Shown piece by piece: positions 24,201-36,126 of a stretch of DNA of 64,000 bases (the stretch's first letter is position 1; each line of letters begins with the position of its first letter). The position numbers and the translations under genes were made by a program. Under the pieces are notes generated by a model that was given only the letters and a program-made list of their open reading frames with translations, searched no databases and was not told the origin of the DNA. Origin of the DNA: Flammulina velutipes (taxonomy: Eukaryota; Basidiomycota; Agaricomycetes; Agaricales; Physalacriaceae); assembly GCA_011800155.1 (NCBI GenBank), contig JAALGH010000011.1, positions 1,612,001 to 1,676,000 of the forward strand. Reading direction: 5' to 3'.

Positions 24201-25713
24201 GAGTTGCCATGAGAAACTTCTACTTTACGGTAGCGCAATCTCGTGGATCAGCTCCGCTTTTCAACAGTCCGCCATTCATTGTCACCATACTTCGATTGCC
24301 ATGACTCGGTACCTGCACGCTCAAAAAGCCCCAGCACTTCGGTATACATCAAGCTCGACACATTCTGTCGTTCGCTAAGTAGGCGCATTCTATATCCTCA
24401 CTATTCCGACCGTTTGAAGCTCTTTGTAAGTCTATCTTCATCTTGATATATGTGTGCTCTGATGCTCAGAAAAGGTTATAGCCGCTCTCCGCCGTCACCT
24501 ACTAATACTATCACCCTGAATATTCTAGTCTTTGGTTAGACTCGAATCGAGTGAGTACCTCGGGGGAATGTACCCGACCTCGGTGTCCTTCAAAATGTGT
24601 TTGCTCGCCCTGTTCTCACGGTATTACAGCACCATAGATTTACTAGCAATCTCTAGGCCCTGGACCTGTTATCTCGAGCATCTCTGGACATTCAATAAAC
24701 AATACATGGACGTCACTTCGTTGAAACTTACATTCCTCATGGCATCATGCGCCGCTGCATCAGCGCCGCGACTACGAGCAATCCGACAATCACCATGGTT
24801 CACCATACATATCGAACAATGCGTACGACTACTAGTCGTTCGAGGGACCGATGGGTAATCTGTTCGATGAACTTTACTGATTAATTTATGAGCATTCCCC
24901 TTGAACGTACGTGAGCGATCCAGACTTCCATTTGTGGCTAACATCACTTCTCTCTACCTAGGATTCCGCTTGAAGGGCATTGGTTCACAGGCGGTAGTCG
25001 GTCTGACCATGCGGCCTTGCGATTTGTTGACTCATCCAGGTTCGTATTTAGCGGGCAAATGCTCACGGTATACTGCTTGACTCGTATTCCAGGTGAAGTA
25101 ACACTCTCCGATGCGGAAAGAAAACCGATATCACTAATTGGGATCTATTCGAAACGGTATCTTTTCTATACGGTGTCTGGACTCGACGATCTGAACGTTA
25201 TACAGTGCTAGTCCAATGAAAACGCTCGCGGTCTCTTGAAGTCTTGTGAGAACGGACTAAATATCTCGCGGTGCATGTAACCAGCCATACATGATCGCGC
25301 CTCGTTACGTTATGCGTAACATCGTGGTCACCTAGATACTACTTTGAGGGAAACATTGAGTCCCTCGGTGCGCCATTTGTTAGACTATATTGCCCTGCTT
25401 CTATTCAACTGACGTTGCAACAGAACTCTGTGTGAACAAGCTGAATCAACAAGTCACATGCCTTACATCAGGGTGCTTATTCACGCAGCTCTGATATTTC
25501 GCAACTCCGGCGACCAAGATTGTTCTTCGAAGGAAGATCTGACAACGCCATTTTGGGTTGCGTACCCGTCCATCTGGGATCTCGTCTAAAATGTACCTGT
25601 TCAGGTTCTCCGAGCTTCTCTGAATTAGGCGCTCCTGCGCAATATGTGCTCTTGTTTAAAAGGACCAGACTCTTGGTTCCGGACATTCCTCGCTCTTACG
25701 CTTCGAACTACCT
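21275..25713. other. 4.4 kb without a supported gene; degenerate sequence
   Basis: No frame over ~110 codons has a recognisable motif. The left part (21.54-22.66 kb) is a diverged tandem duplication. Weak hydrophobic frames near 24.55-24.85 kb recall fungal multi-TM proteins but are not convincing. It looks like decayed coding or mobile DNA. Confidence 0.5.
21540..22660. repeat. Old tandem duplication, two ~550 bp units
   Basis: Unit 1 (~21540-22080) and unit 2 (~22088-22660) share ordered landmarks: GATCAA(A)TGT.GCGAG near the start, CGAACGC(A/G)CTGT, TTTGGCGG.GGGA, GTCAGGCGC, TGTGCGC then CTC.CGG.CTC, CGGCTGCGT.CAAGC, and TTGCGCCACAC near the end. They are interrupted by indels, so the duplication is old. 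No intact frame is preserved in both units. Confidence 0.65.
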
Positions 25714-28700
25714 ATGCCTACCGCGGAAACTACCACTAAGACTAGGCGACGCGGTCGAAGGAGAGTGGGTGATGGCTGCTTTCGTTTTGACAGCGCTCTT
25801 GCTCGCGAAGTCGAGGATAAACGTAGGAGAGGTAAGTCAAAATATCCTTCCGCATACGCTTGTCTAACGGTCCATCTTACTCTAGGCGAGGTAAGATATT
25901 CCTATGAATTGGAGTACGTTGCTGATGGATGGCAACGGATCAGGTTAGTTGTGCAGAGTGTCGGAGGTTAGTGCCACCATCAAACGCCCATACAACATTA
26001 CTCACGAAGTTGGTAGGTTGAAGATCAAATGCGACAAACAGATACCGTGCCAATCGTGTGTTGTACGTCCGACTGAGACGTATAACCCTGTACTTATAAC
26101 TGACTTGATTCTAGCGGCGCGGATGTACGTCTCTTTGCCCAAATGGTAACGTTTCCGTAATATTCATGCATGAGTGGACACTGATTCGTCTCTATGACAG
26201 GTAGCCTCTCAACTGGCCAAGGAACACGGTTTGTCCTTGCGGCTACAGAACACCTGCATGGCAAAATTGACCGCTTGACCGCTCGCATACGAGAACTGGA
26301 AGACGCGTTGGGCAAGACGCAGTCTCAATTCTCAGAGAATCCTCATCCTCTTCTGATAGCTGAGCTATTGGAGTTGGACGGGTCTCCGGGGCCAGAGCTT
26401 GATTTTTCGTCTGACGAGGACGTGACCTCGCCTGGTACTGCGCTCGACACCCATGGGACATTGTCCGTCTCAGACCATGGGATATCAAGATTCTTTGGCG
26501 CTACTGGAGGTTGCGAGGTTGGTCCTTCAATTTATGATTTATTTGTCCTGCTTCTAACCAACGTCGTTTTACAGAGTTTTGTAATTGCGTCCGAGAGTGT
26601 TGGCGAGGCGCGCAGTATGAGTCCTGTGTCTTCGCCGATCTCCCTCAGCCCTACTTCGACAATACCTCCTGCGCATGGCTGGTCTTCGCAGCATTTCCTT
26701 TTCCCGCCTCGCGACGCCAACCCTACTGGACTTTACGAGACTGTCGTCGAAAGCCTCCCCACCTGGGAGCGTGCGAATTCTCTCGTGAATTCTTACTTTG
26801 GCCTCATGGGGTGGTTTTGTCACGGCATCTGTCGGGAGCATATCAACGAACTTCTTGCGGCCGTTTACGGAAAACAATCTGGACATCTCAACAGCGATTA
26901 CGGTCCGCATGATGTGTCTTTGCTGTTGATGGTTTTTGCCATAGGCTCGCTTGCCGAAGTTGAGAAGCAGTTCTGTCAGGACGCGGATCAGCTGCACCAG
27001 CTCTCTAGAATCGCTTTGTCACAGCAATCTTTACTGGAGAAGCCGTCGTTGGTCACTGCGCAAACGATTCATCTGATGAGCATTTACAATGCGACCGTCG
27101 GAGGCAATTCTGGTTCGACAATGGAGACGACTTGGTCGCTGACGAGGTTGGCTGCTCATTTGGCTCAGACAGTAAGTTCTTTCAATTCATAACAGAGTGA
27201 GCTACATTGAAATGTTTTAGATCGGACTTCGTTAGTACTATCATCCATGCGCAGTTTCCGTATCAAACTCATATGCGGACGTTACAGATAGAGATGGAGA
27301 ACATTGGGGACTATCCGGTCAAGTAGTACATCGCCGGCGACTTTTCTTTTGGGACTTGTACGTTAACGATGCCTGGCAGGTTCGTCCTTTCTTCACTTTT
27401 CTTATTGGGGTGGCTTATAGCAGCATTTAGAGTCTGCACACCGGTCGCCCGCCTTCTTTTGACCTTTCATTTATCGACTGCAAGTATCCGCTGACACCAG
27501 GATCAGACGGAACCTGCGATTGTACGTTCTTTGTTCTATAACATGTTTCAACGCTGATTTAAAGTTCATAGTCGGGATTTGGCAATGCCAATTTACAGTG
27601 GAGATCGTCAGCAAAGTCACGTCTCAGCTATTGGCCCCTGTGCCGCCTAGTTACGTGGCGATAATGGACTTGGACAAGAAAATCCGAAACTATCCACTGC
27701 CAGACATGCCATCCATAAACGATGCGGCTACCTCTTGGCAAATATTTGTGTTGGGTCATATCCGCGAGACCGGTTAGTAGTTTGCTAGTACTAATAACCT
27801 TATACTAACCCTCCCTTCTTTAGTCCTGATGTACCTACACAGGAACTTTTTTGCTCAAGCGTTCCTTGACGATCCCACGAATCCACTGCGTAGTCCCTAT
27901 GCACCATCAGTCCTGGCGATCTGCCGCGCCTCGTCAGAAATTCTCAAGTGCGTGAGTGGCCAATTTGCGAAATGGCCTCGGCCGTGCGGCCGCTTCTGGG
28001 TAATATGGACTTTCTCCTTCTCCGCCGCTGTATGTGTCCTCTTTGCTGGTTATCCGTCCGGCGTTGGGCTGACCTATATTTCCTTAGGTCGTCTTTGGGA
28101 CGGTGGTAACTGGCGGACCGAAGTCCCCCTTAGCGAATTCTGCACTGGCAGAACTTAAAGCCGCATGTGTGCTTTTCTCCAAGGCCGCTGTCGTGAGCAG
28201 CTACGCAAAGAAGGCTCTGGTAGGTCCCGTGCCGTCAAATCAGCGCGTTATCATTCGTTAACAGCATGTTCTAGACAGTCTTGATCAAACTGAGCGATAA
28301 AGCACATCGTGCATTGTCTGCTTCGAACGACGAATCTCGCTCTCATCCTTTAGATGACACGCCATGGATATCGGAGGTGGAGAACGATGATCTGCTCATC
28401 TTTGGTGGTCGGACGTGGTTCCTCTCCAGGCCGCTGGCAGATCCAATGGAATCTGAAATCCCGTTGTATAACCCACATAACCTTGGTGATCAGAACCGAC
28501 AGCATTCTACGTCGCCATCGTCGTCGTCTCCTGCGCGCTATGGTTACCTATCTCCACAATCCCTCTATGGGTTTACCGACGAGCCACCTCACCGACCAGA
28601 ACTTGTTATCGATACGTCGTCATATAGACCTCCCGTGACACCCATTCTCCTCGACCTGCAACCACAACAAATGGATACGCTCTCATACTATACACAGGCC

Positions 28701-28781
28701 GCTACGGACCCTAAATTGGAGCAATGGTTCTCGTTTTTGCGTACATCCGGGGTTAGTGTAGAGGGCTCCTTTGCCTTTTGA
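25714..28781 (+). CDS. Zn2Cys6 fungal transcription factor
   Basis: Nuclear DNA-binding regulator with a GAL4-type binuclear zinc cluster and a fungal-specific middle homology region. The start at 25714 (MPTAETTTKTRRRGRRRVGD) leads through tiny exons: 25714-25831, a 5-nt exon 25886-25890, 25944-25966, 26017-26062, 26115-26145, then 26201 onward. Spliced, they give the full cluster C-AE-C-RRLKIK-C-DKQIP-C-QS-C-VRRG-C, followed by TSLCPNGSLSTGQGTRF and a coiled-coil linker (KIDRLTARIRELEDAL). The middle domain has IGLHRDGEHWGLSG, VVHRRRLFFWDLYVNDAWQ and SLHTGRPPSFDLSFIDC. The stop is at 28779-28781 after a Ser/Pro-rich tail. Its target genes are unknown; the convergent desaturase is merely adjacent. 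Confidence 0.9.
25886..25890 (+). other. 5-nt micro-exon of the Zn2Cys6 gene
   Basis: GCGAG lies between CTCTAG and GTAAGA. With it, exon 1 (phase 1) and exon 3 join in frame as RRG-E-VSCAEC. Skipping it puts an immediate stop after exon 1. Confidence 0.75.
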
Positions 28782-29051
28782 CTACCTTTATACTTACCGT
28801 AAAATCATGGACGGACACACATTTGGGACAACTGTACTTGTAGTTTGTTTTTATATGTATTTAAAAGCTCTCTCGTCTCGTCTGTATCTATGTACGTTAT
28901 AACCTTCGAAAATAGACAGAGGGATCATTCTTCATGTGTGGCGTTTTTTATTTCAGTAACATCGACCCAATTCTCCCTTGGCATAAGTTCCTTCCTTCTA
29001 TGTGTCTAGCAAAATATATCTGGTTTACTTGATACACGTTCCGAGTTTCCT

Positions 29052-30514
29052 TCAAAGCTTACGCCGACTGGCAACATAAAGCCCTTGGGATGGTGGGATA
29101 GCTTGCTCGGGCTTTATATCTTGGTCAATGTGCTCGACACCATTTTCCAATACCCCAACTCGCATCATCGATAGCAGCTTGGATGGTATGTTAGCTCATA
29201 GCTCCGGACCAACTATAATGAAATCATACATTGTGAGCGGCATTTGAATGATTGTAGATCCCTCCAAAGAAAGCGGGGGTCATGTCCTTCCCCGAGTTCC
29301 CTCTTAATAGAGCAGATCCACCAGGATGCTCTTTGAGGAAGGACGAAACGTCGTGGATGAAACCGGCGATGAGAATGAGAGTGCACGTCTCTGCTTCTCT
29401 CTGGACTGTGAGATATTGTTAACAAATGTAGTGCGTACGAATAGCAACTCACAGGTCTCCCAGGTAATCACGGGTAACTTGTCCTCTGGGGTAGGCCAGC
29501 TCAACGTCTCCTGGACGCGTTTCAAGTTCTTCAGTTTCATCGTCAGCGCTCCTTTGGCGATCTCGTTCCCAGAAAACGTCCGAAGGTGAGAGGCTAATCC
29601 GAGGAGCTTGCATGAAGCGATGAACCATTTGGTCGGGTCGAACTGATACCACAGGATCGCGTTTCGATAATCCATAGGGAATTGGTGGTGGAAATTGTGA
29701 TAGCCCTCACCCATAGTAAGAATGGCGGTGATAAAATGGTCCCTCGGGGTGAGCCTATCGTCATACGGTGCGTCCCCGAGGTAGTGCGCAACCGAATTTA
29801 GGGCGAACGTGCTCTATAATTAATTAAATCAGCGTTTAATGAAATGCAATTAGTAGAAAATACGGACATGATGCGCCATCGTAAGCCTAAGCATAGCCGC
29901 AAAACAAAATCCGCCAACCCAATCGCCCCAGAAATACCCAGGTACACACGTCGGGATGATGAACCCAAAGAAAGGAAGTAAGAAAAAGTAGAACTTGTGC
30001 TGTAATTGAAGCAAAGGATCCTTCTTCAGGTCTGAGGTGTCAGCCGTTCCGGAGTGCATGTCGGTGACGAAGATCATCCAGCCGAGATGGTTCCACCAGA
30101 ATCCTCGATTGGCGTTGTACGGATCGAGGTCGGTATCGGTGTGGCGATGGTGCGAACGATGAGAGCGCGCCCACCAATAGGCGGAGCCTTGAACGGAACT
30201 GGTGCTAGCTGCCAGCAGAAAAATCTGGAGAGGGATAGAGGCATTGTATGATCGATGAGACCAGTAGCGGTGGTTTCCTGCGGTGACACCTAATAAGGAT
30301 GGTTTAGTGACGATTCAAAGACACCAGTGGGGTAAGCATGGATACCTAACATGGAGAAAACGTAGTATAGAAAGGCCCATGCCGCCGTCTTGTGGGAGTG
30401 AGGCGCGAGCCAGAACCCAGCGATGCCGGCGGCGGGCGTGAAGAGAAAGACAAAGACGTTAAACCAGCGAACACCCTTGATAGGGGGGAAGTTGTCAAAG
30501 GCTGAGATTCTCAT
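29052..30514 (-). CDS. OLE1: Stearoyl-CoA delta-9 desaturase with cytochrome b5 domain (Ole1-like)
   Basis: ER membrane enzyme that puts the first double bond into palmitoyl- and stearoyl-CoA. The start at 30514 gives [20 protein letters not shown]. The three histidine boxes are present: HRYWSH, HRSHH and EGYHNFHH. There are hydrophobic membrane pairs before and after. The C-terminal fused cytochrome b5 domain is recovered by splicing (ITWET|FQREAETC, then [12 protein letters not shown] and NHSNAAHN, the two haem-ligand His regions). The last exon reads [20 protein letters not shown] to the stop at 29052. The domain order matches fungal Ole1, so the gene looks intact. It is convergent with the transcription factor gene. 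Confidence 0.93.
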
Positions 30515-32292
30515 GCTGGGAGCCTGAGATATGGGAGGGCGGGGATGGTTGGATGTTGTGTTGGATACATCATCTTTTATACATGACCAGTGTCACGCCT
30601 GTGGCGGTAGGTCGTCATTTACTAGAATAGATATTGAATTGTGAATACACACGGTTGTACGTTGCTGAGTGAACCTGCTATACAAGCCTTGATATCGATC
30701 CGGGACCTCGTTTAGTTATCATCTGGTTATCCGTGAATCAAGGCAATGGGGATAGTTTGAGTATATCTTGAAGGAACTTCTTCTTTTTATATTTCAGTTG
30801 GCTCAAAGGTTTGTTAGTGACACGCACCATCGCGTAATTAATATGTATTTTGACTATTCGTAAAGTAGACGGATTGCGTGTGAGAACTGAGCCGCCAGTG
30901 CGCCACATGTGAGACAGGACACATGGTATTTCCCCAAAGTTTTGCCCGCTACGTGTTGCAACTGATAATGTGCAGTGTCGTCCATAGATGAACGTTAACG
31001 GTAGGATCTCCGATGCGGACCCTGAAGATTCACCTCCAAGCAACGCGAAGGGTATACTGTCTACTGTCCGGACTCCAGATCGTGGTAGCAGGCTCACGCT
31101 TCCGATGCGTTGTAATGAGACGTGGTACATGGAAAACGGCTGTGGGGTGCACGGTCATCGTAAGGCATGTGAAAATTTGACAGTGGGGAAGCCGTTGTTG
31201 ACTGTAGACGGCAAATGTTGAGAAGAAGATGTTCGAATCAGGTTTGTGGCGCCAAAGTAGCCCATCTGGTTTATAGAAGCGATCTGAAAACGTCGGAGGC
31301 GAAGACCAATGCAAAAAGCTCAATCGAAATGTTCACAGAGCGTGAGAATTTATGACGACGATGACGCATCATTGTGGTAGTTCGGAGTTTGCGCGCGATA
31401 CCCACGGTCCTGAGTACATATAGAAGGTATTGACATAAGATGGGCACAGAGATCCAGCTTGGATTTACTCGCTGTCATTGTATTGAACTTGCTAGCCTCC
31501 GGTGAATTGATAACTCGAGGATTACAGCAAGATTCTAAGAATACGGAAAACGATCAGGTCTATTATTCGTCTCGACCTCCAATTCTATCGACGGCCGGCC
31601 TTCCACGTCCTCGATGTCACCAACTCCTACAACACCCGCACACTCAGTATTATAAACTGGATGTTCTAGATCATGTTATCCATTCAAAAGGCGTTACCTG
31701 TCATTGAGTATCTTTGTGGTCTTGTTGGCACCTAGACTCCAAGCATTCAAATATTCTCACGTCAAGTGGGCTTAACAAGGAGAAACTTATGCGAACCATT
31801 TTATTCTTCTGTATTGAATACTCAGAGAACTCGATATCTATCACACGAAGATGGGACTTGAAATTTGCCGACAGTTAATATTACGATCACTGCTGCTCAG
31901 GAGGTAAATACAAAATGTTATACTGTGGCGCAACTTGCCTCTTGTTTATCCAACCTCTGATAAATTTCCTACCTAGTGATGAACTGCGCAGGAAATCACC
32001 GGATATTTTTATTGATTTATACCTGTGCATAGCCGCGCGGAAAGGCGCGCGGAGGCAACTTGCAAAGAGAGAATGACACCGGGTTGGCCGAGCTGAGGTA
32101 AGCAATGATCTGTCCGGGGCAGATAGTGACACCCTTCTTCCGTTACCGCCACAACAATGTCGCTAACAGGCTGGTGTACGCCGTCTTTTACCATTAAATA
32201 GCAAGTATTATTGACATAACTGCTTGCCTTTAGACCACCACTACGCTGCACGGAACAGACAAACGGACGCCCAGCAACCAGCAGCGACAACG
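30515..32292. other. 1.8 kb intergenic, no gene seen
   Basis: Region between the divergent desaturase and RING genes. Only short motif-free frames are present (for example 31459-31707 plus and 30738-31130 minus). It should hold both promoters. The words GCGCCAC/GTGGCGC occur three times here (near 30900, 31245 and 31925). Confidence 0.5.
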
Positions 32293-34015
32293 ATGCCATC
32301 GACGACAGAGACAGCGACAACGCCAGCCCCAGCGACAGTCATAGACATGGGCAACCTCGAGAAGGACAGGAAACATCCAGATTCGTTATTTGGGCCCAAC
32401 ATCGGCATTGTCAGCAGTGGGCCTGACTGGACGAACGTCTACGAGAAGAAAGTGCTGTCCGACGAGCTCACTCAGGACGTCGTCAAAGGCTGGGTCGAGA
32501 AAAGCAAGGATGTGAGCTGCTGCTGTATCTTGTTCCTCATGTTCTCATATCGTCTAGGTCACTGAGCCTACGACGACGCTGCAAGCTCTCGTTAATCTCA
32601 AACGGCCTACTCTGCGCCTCTCACCCTTGGCCTCGGAATCAGCTGAGAGCGAGCATCAATACCATGGACTCGAGTTTGAATACGACTGTGATGCGCCCAA
32701 ATGCGGCATCTACATGCACGTACTACTTCCCTCCGACCACCTAGATGCACCTGCTACTTCCTCTGTCAACGGCCTGTCCAAATTGCTCGTCTTTGAAACC
32801 GTCGTCGACGGCGGCTTTGGCAATGTATTGAAACTCGAAGAAGGCGCTACGTTGGAACTGGACCGTTTCGAAGACGTTGCTTCACCTCCTCCCAGTGTAT
32901 CTTCCAGTCCTGATCCGTCGACTTCTCACGGTGAAGATAGCTCTGCTGTTGCTGCAGCAGTAGAGCACTCTCGGCAAGCCCGTCGCCGATTCACCCACTT
33001 CCACTTCCGCACCAAGCGTTCCCACAATCACAGTGTCTCGGGACCCGCTTTAGCCGTGGTTGACGCAGAGCCGACCCACCACCAGGACACCAAGAAGGAC
33101 GACGAAGGCGTCCGAGTTACCATTCGGCTCGCTGCCTTGGACGCTGAAGGCACCGAGTTGTCCTGCCCTAACGAACAAGTTACATATCTCCATGTCGTTC
33201 GGTTTGGTGCCAAGTCTGAGGACTCTGCAGAGGATTCTAGGCCTTGGGTCGTCAAAGTCGTCAAGCGAGAGGCAACCGTAAGTTTATTGTGCACCAGTTA
33301 TCCACCAGTTGACGACAAATAGATTGGCCCACACACCTTCCACCTGCACGAGATCTACGGCTTATCTTTGTCATCTTCTGCCTCTCAAGCGCCCACGGCC
33401 CCTTTGCCTGACACGAATACCTATCCACCTGAAGGAGCTCCTCCGACCCAAGTCACTGATGAGGAACCATCGGCGGAATGTCTTTTGTGTCTTTCTGCAG
33501 CGAGAGAGGTCGTACTATTACCATGCAGACATTTGGTAGCATGCAAAGAGTGTGCGCTCAACATGGTTGAGTTTGGCGCTGGTGGAACGATCACTCAAGC
33601 CGAGGAACCGGTCGCTAACGAAGAACCTGCTTCTGCTTCTGCCACTGTCCCTGCTACTGCGACGGAAGATGCGGGAGAGAACAACGGAGAAGCTGCGCCC
33701 AGTCCTGCCGTAGCCACGTCAACCACGACGCCAACCACTCCGGCAGCGCCGACGCCCACCCGTCGTAAACGCAAAGCCAAGGGATGGTTCTGCCCTGTAT
33801 GTCGCCAGCCCTATACTTCGCTGTTGCGCATCACGACTACTCCTCCGGAAGTCCCGAAAGACGACGAACCGGAAGTGGTCACTGGTCAGACAAGCGAGAA
33901 GAGTGGAGGTGGGGGACTGTTGTCAAATATGCGACCAACCTTTTTGCGGGGCTTTTCCACGAGGAATCCGCAGAACGATGTTGAAGCGCAGAGAGTAGCT
34001 CCTTCTGCGGCTTGA
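32293..34015 (+). CDS. RING-type E3 ubiquitin ligase, MGRN1/mahogunin-like
   Basis: Probable ubiquitin ligase, 543 residues, exons 32293-32511, 32558-33277 and 33323-34015, all in phase. An in-frame ATG at 32224 could extend it by 23 residues. The N-terminal half has the mahogunin-type landmarks FEYDCDAPKCGIYMHVLLP, TYLHVVRFG and a late IGPHTFHLHEIYG before the RING. The RING starts ECLLCLSAAREVVLLPCRH and closes FCPVCRQPYTSLLRI; ~75 Ala/Thr/Pro-rich residues are inserted between the sixth and seventh zinc ligands. The C-terminal tail is low complexity. It is 238 bp upstream of an F-box gene, but co-regulation is not evident. Confidence 0.85.
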
Positions 34016-34144
34016 TTATTGCTGAAAGGGGGAGATGATACGAACAGTCAACCCTATGTGTTATTTTTTCTATCTGTATATTAGTAGGATGTACTTTTCT
34101 TGTATGACTGGCTGCATGTAATGTAGGCTAACCTTTTTAGTTTG

Positions 34145-34174
34145 GAAAGAATGATCATTCATATTGTGCGCCAC
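34145..34174 (+). promoter_or_regulatory. Shared upstream block of F-box copy C
   Basis: GAAAGAATGATCATTC followed by TGTGCGCCAC, ~80 bp before the ATG. It is the mirror of the block upstream of F-box copy B at 7941-7965. The rest of the flank is less alike. Confidence 0.5.
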
Positions 34175-34253
34175 ACTACTGTGATTGTTTGCATGTGTTT
34201 CTTTGACAGCCTTCATTGTTTGTTTCTAACACGCCTTTCAACCCTCCCATAAC

Positions 34254-35753
34254 ATGTCTACTCGTCCCGGATATCGAATGACATTCCTCTCTCCCATCAC
34301 AACCTTGCCTAACGAAATCCTACTGCGACTATTCAATTTTCTCGCAGCGGATGGGTCCGTTTCGATCAAGGGAGCAAGAACACGCATCGGCCATGTCTGC
34401 AAACAGTGGCGCAATCTCTCTCGCTCCCACGCTTCCCTCTGGTCTCTCATTACCATCAATGCCAGGGAGTACGATCCCCGGTACGACAACGAGCCTGACT
34501 ACGTCCATGAAGATCCAGATGTAACATTTCTGCGTCAATCCCTATACCTTTCCCACCCTCTCCCTCTGGACATCAGTGTCACCTACACAACTTTTCTGGT
34601 CCCAAGACGGGTCTATGAACCTCTAGTTTATCGCGTCTTGAGACTGTTGACACGGTATTCCATTCGATGGCGGACATTCGAATGGACTGGCCCTGCGCGG
34701 TTCGTCGATGAACTGAAGCGGTTGACTCTGCGCACCCTGAAATCACGGACGCTGCAGTCGCTCAGCTTGACGTGCAACGACAAATTGCCAGAGTCAGCCT
34801 CACCTAACGATACAGCCAATATCACCCTCGGCTCTGGCATCAAAAATATCGAGCTCAACTTTGACATGCCGTCTCTCCAGCCAGACTGGTCGAAGCTCAC
34901 TTCCCTAACAGCGGGGTTCGCAAGCGCCTCGCTATGCCATGGCGTCCTCTCGGGCGCTACCGCCCTCGAAACTCTATTCCTCACACACCTTGATCTTGCT
35001 CGGGAACCCCCTCCTAGTGGCTGTCCGACGATTTTGCACAGTGTACGCCACCTCAAGATGGCGCCGTGTGTGATCAGCGGGTTCTTGGACCAGTTTAGAT
35101 TCCCGCAGATTGAAGAGCTCTCACTTTCCAGTCCGTCCAAGAATTATGCTGGTCATGCGGGCCCCTTCGTGTTATGTCCCAACCTTGGCGGCGAAGGCGA
35201 AGGTTGGTTTGGTCGCATTCCTGATCATGTGGGTATGCTGTGCACCTTCCTTCAACAGCCCCAAAATTCTCTTCAAATCCGCAGGCTAAACATCTGCTGG
35301 GATAACTACCAGTCGCTGACCCCACTCCTCCGTCTCCTCGAAACCAGCGTCAAAGCTCTTCATATCGACTTCCATTCCATGCGAAACGACGCTCAACCAT
35401 TCATCCAATCTCTGGCCATATCAGACGACAAGCCCCTCTTGCCCAATTTATCCGAAATATGCCTTCACGAGAGCGGGCACTGGATCATTGGCAACAATTT
35501 TCATATATTGGCGCACGGCGAAGTGTTGGAGGACATGATCCTTACACGTTCCGCCTTGCTACGGGTGTTGCGATTGACCGCGGTGTCGACTTCTGCAGAG
35601 CCCGAAGCGTTGGTGCAGTCGTCTTTGTGCTTGACACTGCAAAGTCTATCCAGCAGGGATGTTCCTGCGGATGAGAGGCTTGATGTGGAATGGGTTTTGG
35701 GACATCTGGATATTTTCCGGGAGGGGCGCGATTACGCTCGCACGCTTCGTTAA
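34254..35753 (+). CDS. F-box-like protein, family 1 copy C
   Basis: Probable SCF substrate receptor, intronless, 499 residues, with start MSTRPGYRMTFLSPITTLP. The F-box segment is LPNEILLRLFNFLAADG then RIGHVCKQWRNLSRSHASLW. The leucine-rich C-terminal part shares SLYLSHPLPLDI, YSIRWRTFEWTGP, LQPDWSKLTSLTAGF and the end REGRDYARTLR with copy B. It is on the opposite strand and 27 kb from copies A and B. It stands next to the 2-TM/LRR pair just as copy B does, so the whole block was probably copied inverted. Confidence 0.8.
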   Translation: MSTRPGYRMTFLSPITTLPNEILLRLFNFLAADGSVSIKGARTRIGHVCKQWRNLSRSHASLWSLITINAREYDPRYDNEPDYVHEDPDVTFLRQSLYLSHPLPLDISVTYTTFLVPRRVYEPLVYRVLRLLTRYSIRWRTFEWTGPARFVDELKRLTLRTLKSRTLQSLSLTCNDKLPESASPNDTANITLGSGIKNIELNFDMPSLQPDWSKLTSLTAGFASASLCHGVLSGATALETLFLTHLDLAREPPPSGCPTILHSVRHLKMAPCVISGFLDQFRFPQIEELSLSSPSKNYAGHAGPFVLCPNLGGEGEGWFGRIPDHVGMLCTFLQQPQNSLQIRRLNICWDNYQSLTPLLRLLETSVKALHIDFHSMRNDAQPFIQSLAISDDKPLLPNLSEICLHESGHWIIGNNFHILAHGEVLEDMILTRSALLRVLRLTAVSTSAEPEALVQSSLCLTLQSLSSRDVPADERLDVEWVLGHLDIFREGRDYARTLR

Positions 35754-36126
35754 AACAGGACATGCAGATCTCTCTGTGACATGAAACCCATGCTTCACAG
35801 AACGGAATGTGCGCCATATCAGTATGCGTACGTCACTACCTACACAAGCTGCAATTATAGGTTTATCTTACTTTTTACTCTGCCGCTCAATTGCGATCGT
35901 TGAAACTTCCCGTTGTCACTTACATCCATGAATTTATACTCGTCTATAGCGCATTCTCTCCATCCGATTCAAGAAGAGCAAGATGCGTTTTATTCAGAAT
36001 AGAATATCGTAATAAGAGTTAGTGATAAATACAGTGCAAGGAAGTTATCGATACAGTATGAACGTGATAGAAAGAAGGAATGTGATACAATGCGTAGTGG
36101 AAGGAGAAAATCTGTGCATGTCGGTA
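35754..36126. other. Convergent 3' region, F-box copy C and 2-TM gene 2
   Basis: 373 bp holding both 3' UTRs, including the GATAAATACA element at 36024-36033. The right part is the start of the direct repeat shared with ~39540. Confidence 0.6.
36024..36033 (-). promoter_or_regulatory. Conserved 3' UTR word TGTATTTATC (copy 2)
   Basis: Minus-strand TGTATTTATC 94 bp beyond the stop of 2-TM gene 2; followed by ACTAAC as in copy 1. Confidence 0.55.

Noticed and set aside
24532..24858. Hydrophobic frame resembling a DUF6533-type multi-TM protein
   Set aside because: Similarity is only a loose pattern (KMCLLALFSRYYS, CAAAS); no splice chain or second domain supports a gene.
33595..33780. Ala/Val-rich minus-strand frame
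   Set aside because: Shadow of the low-complexity RING insert.
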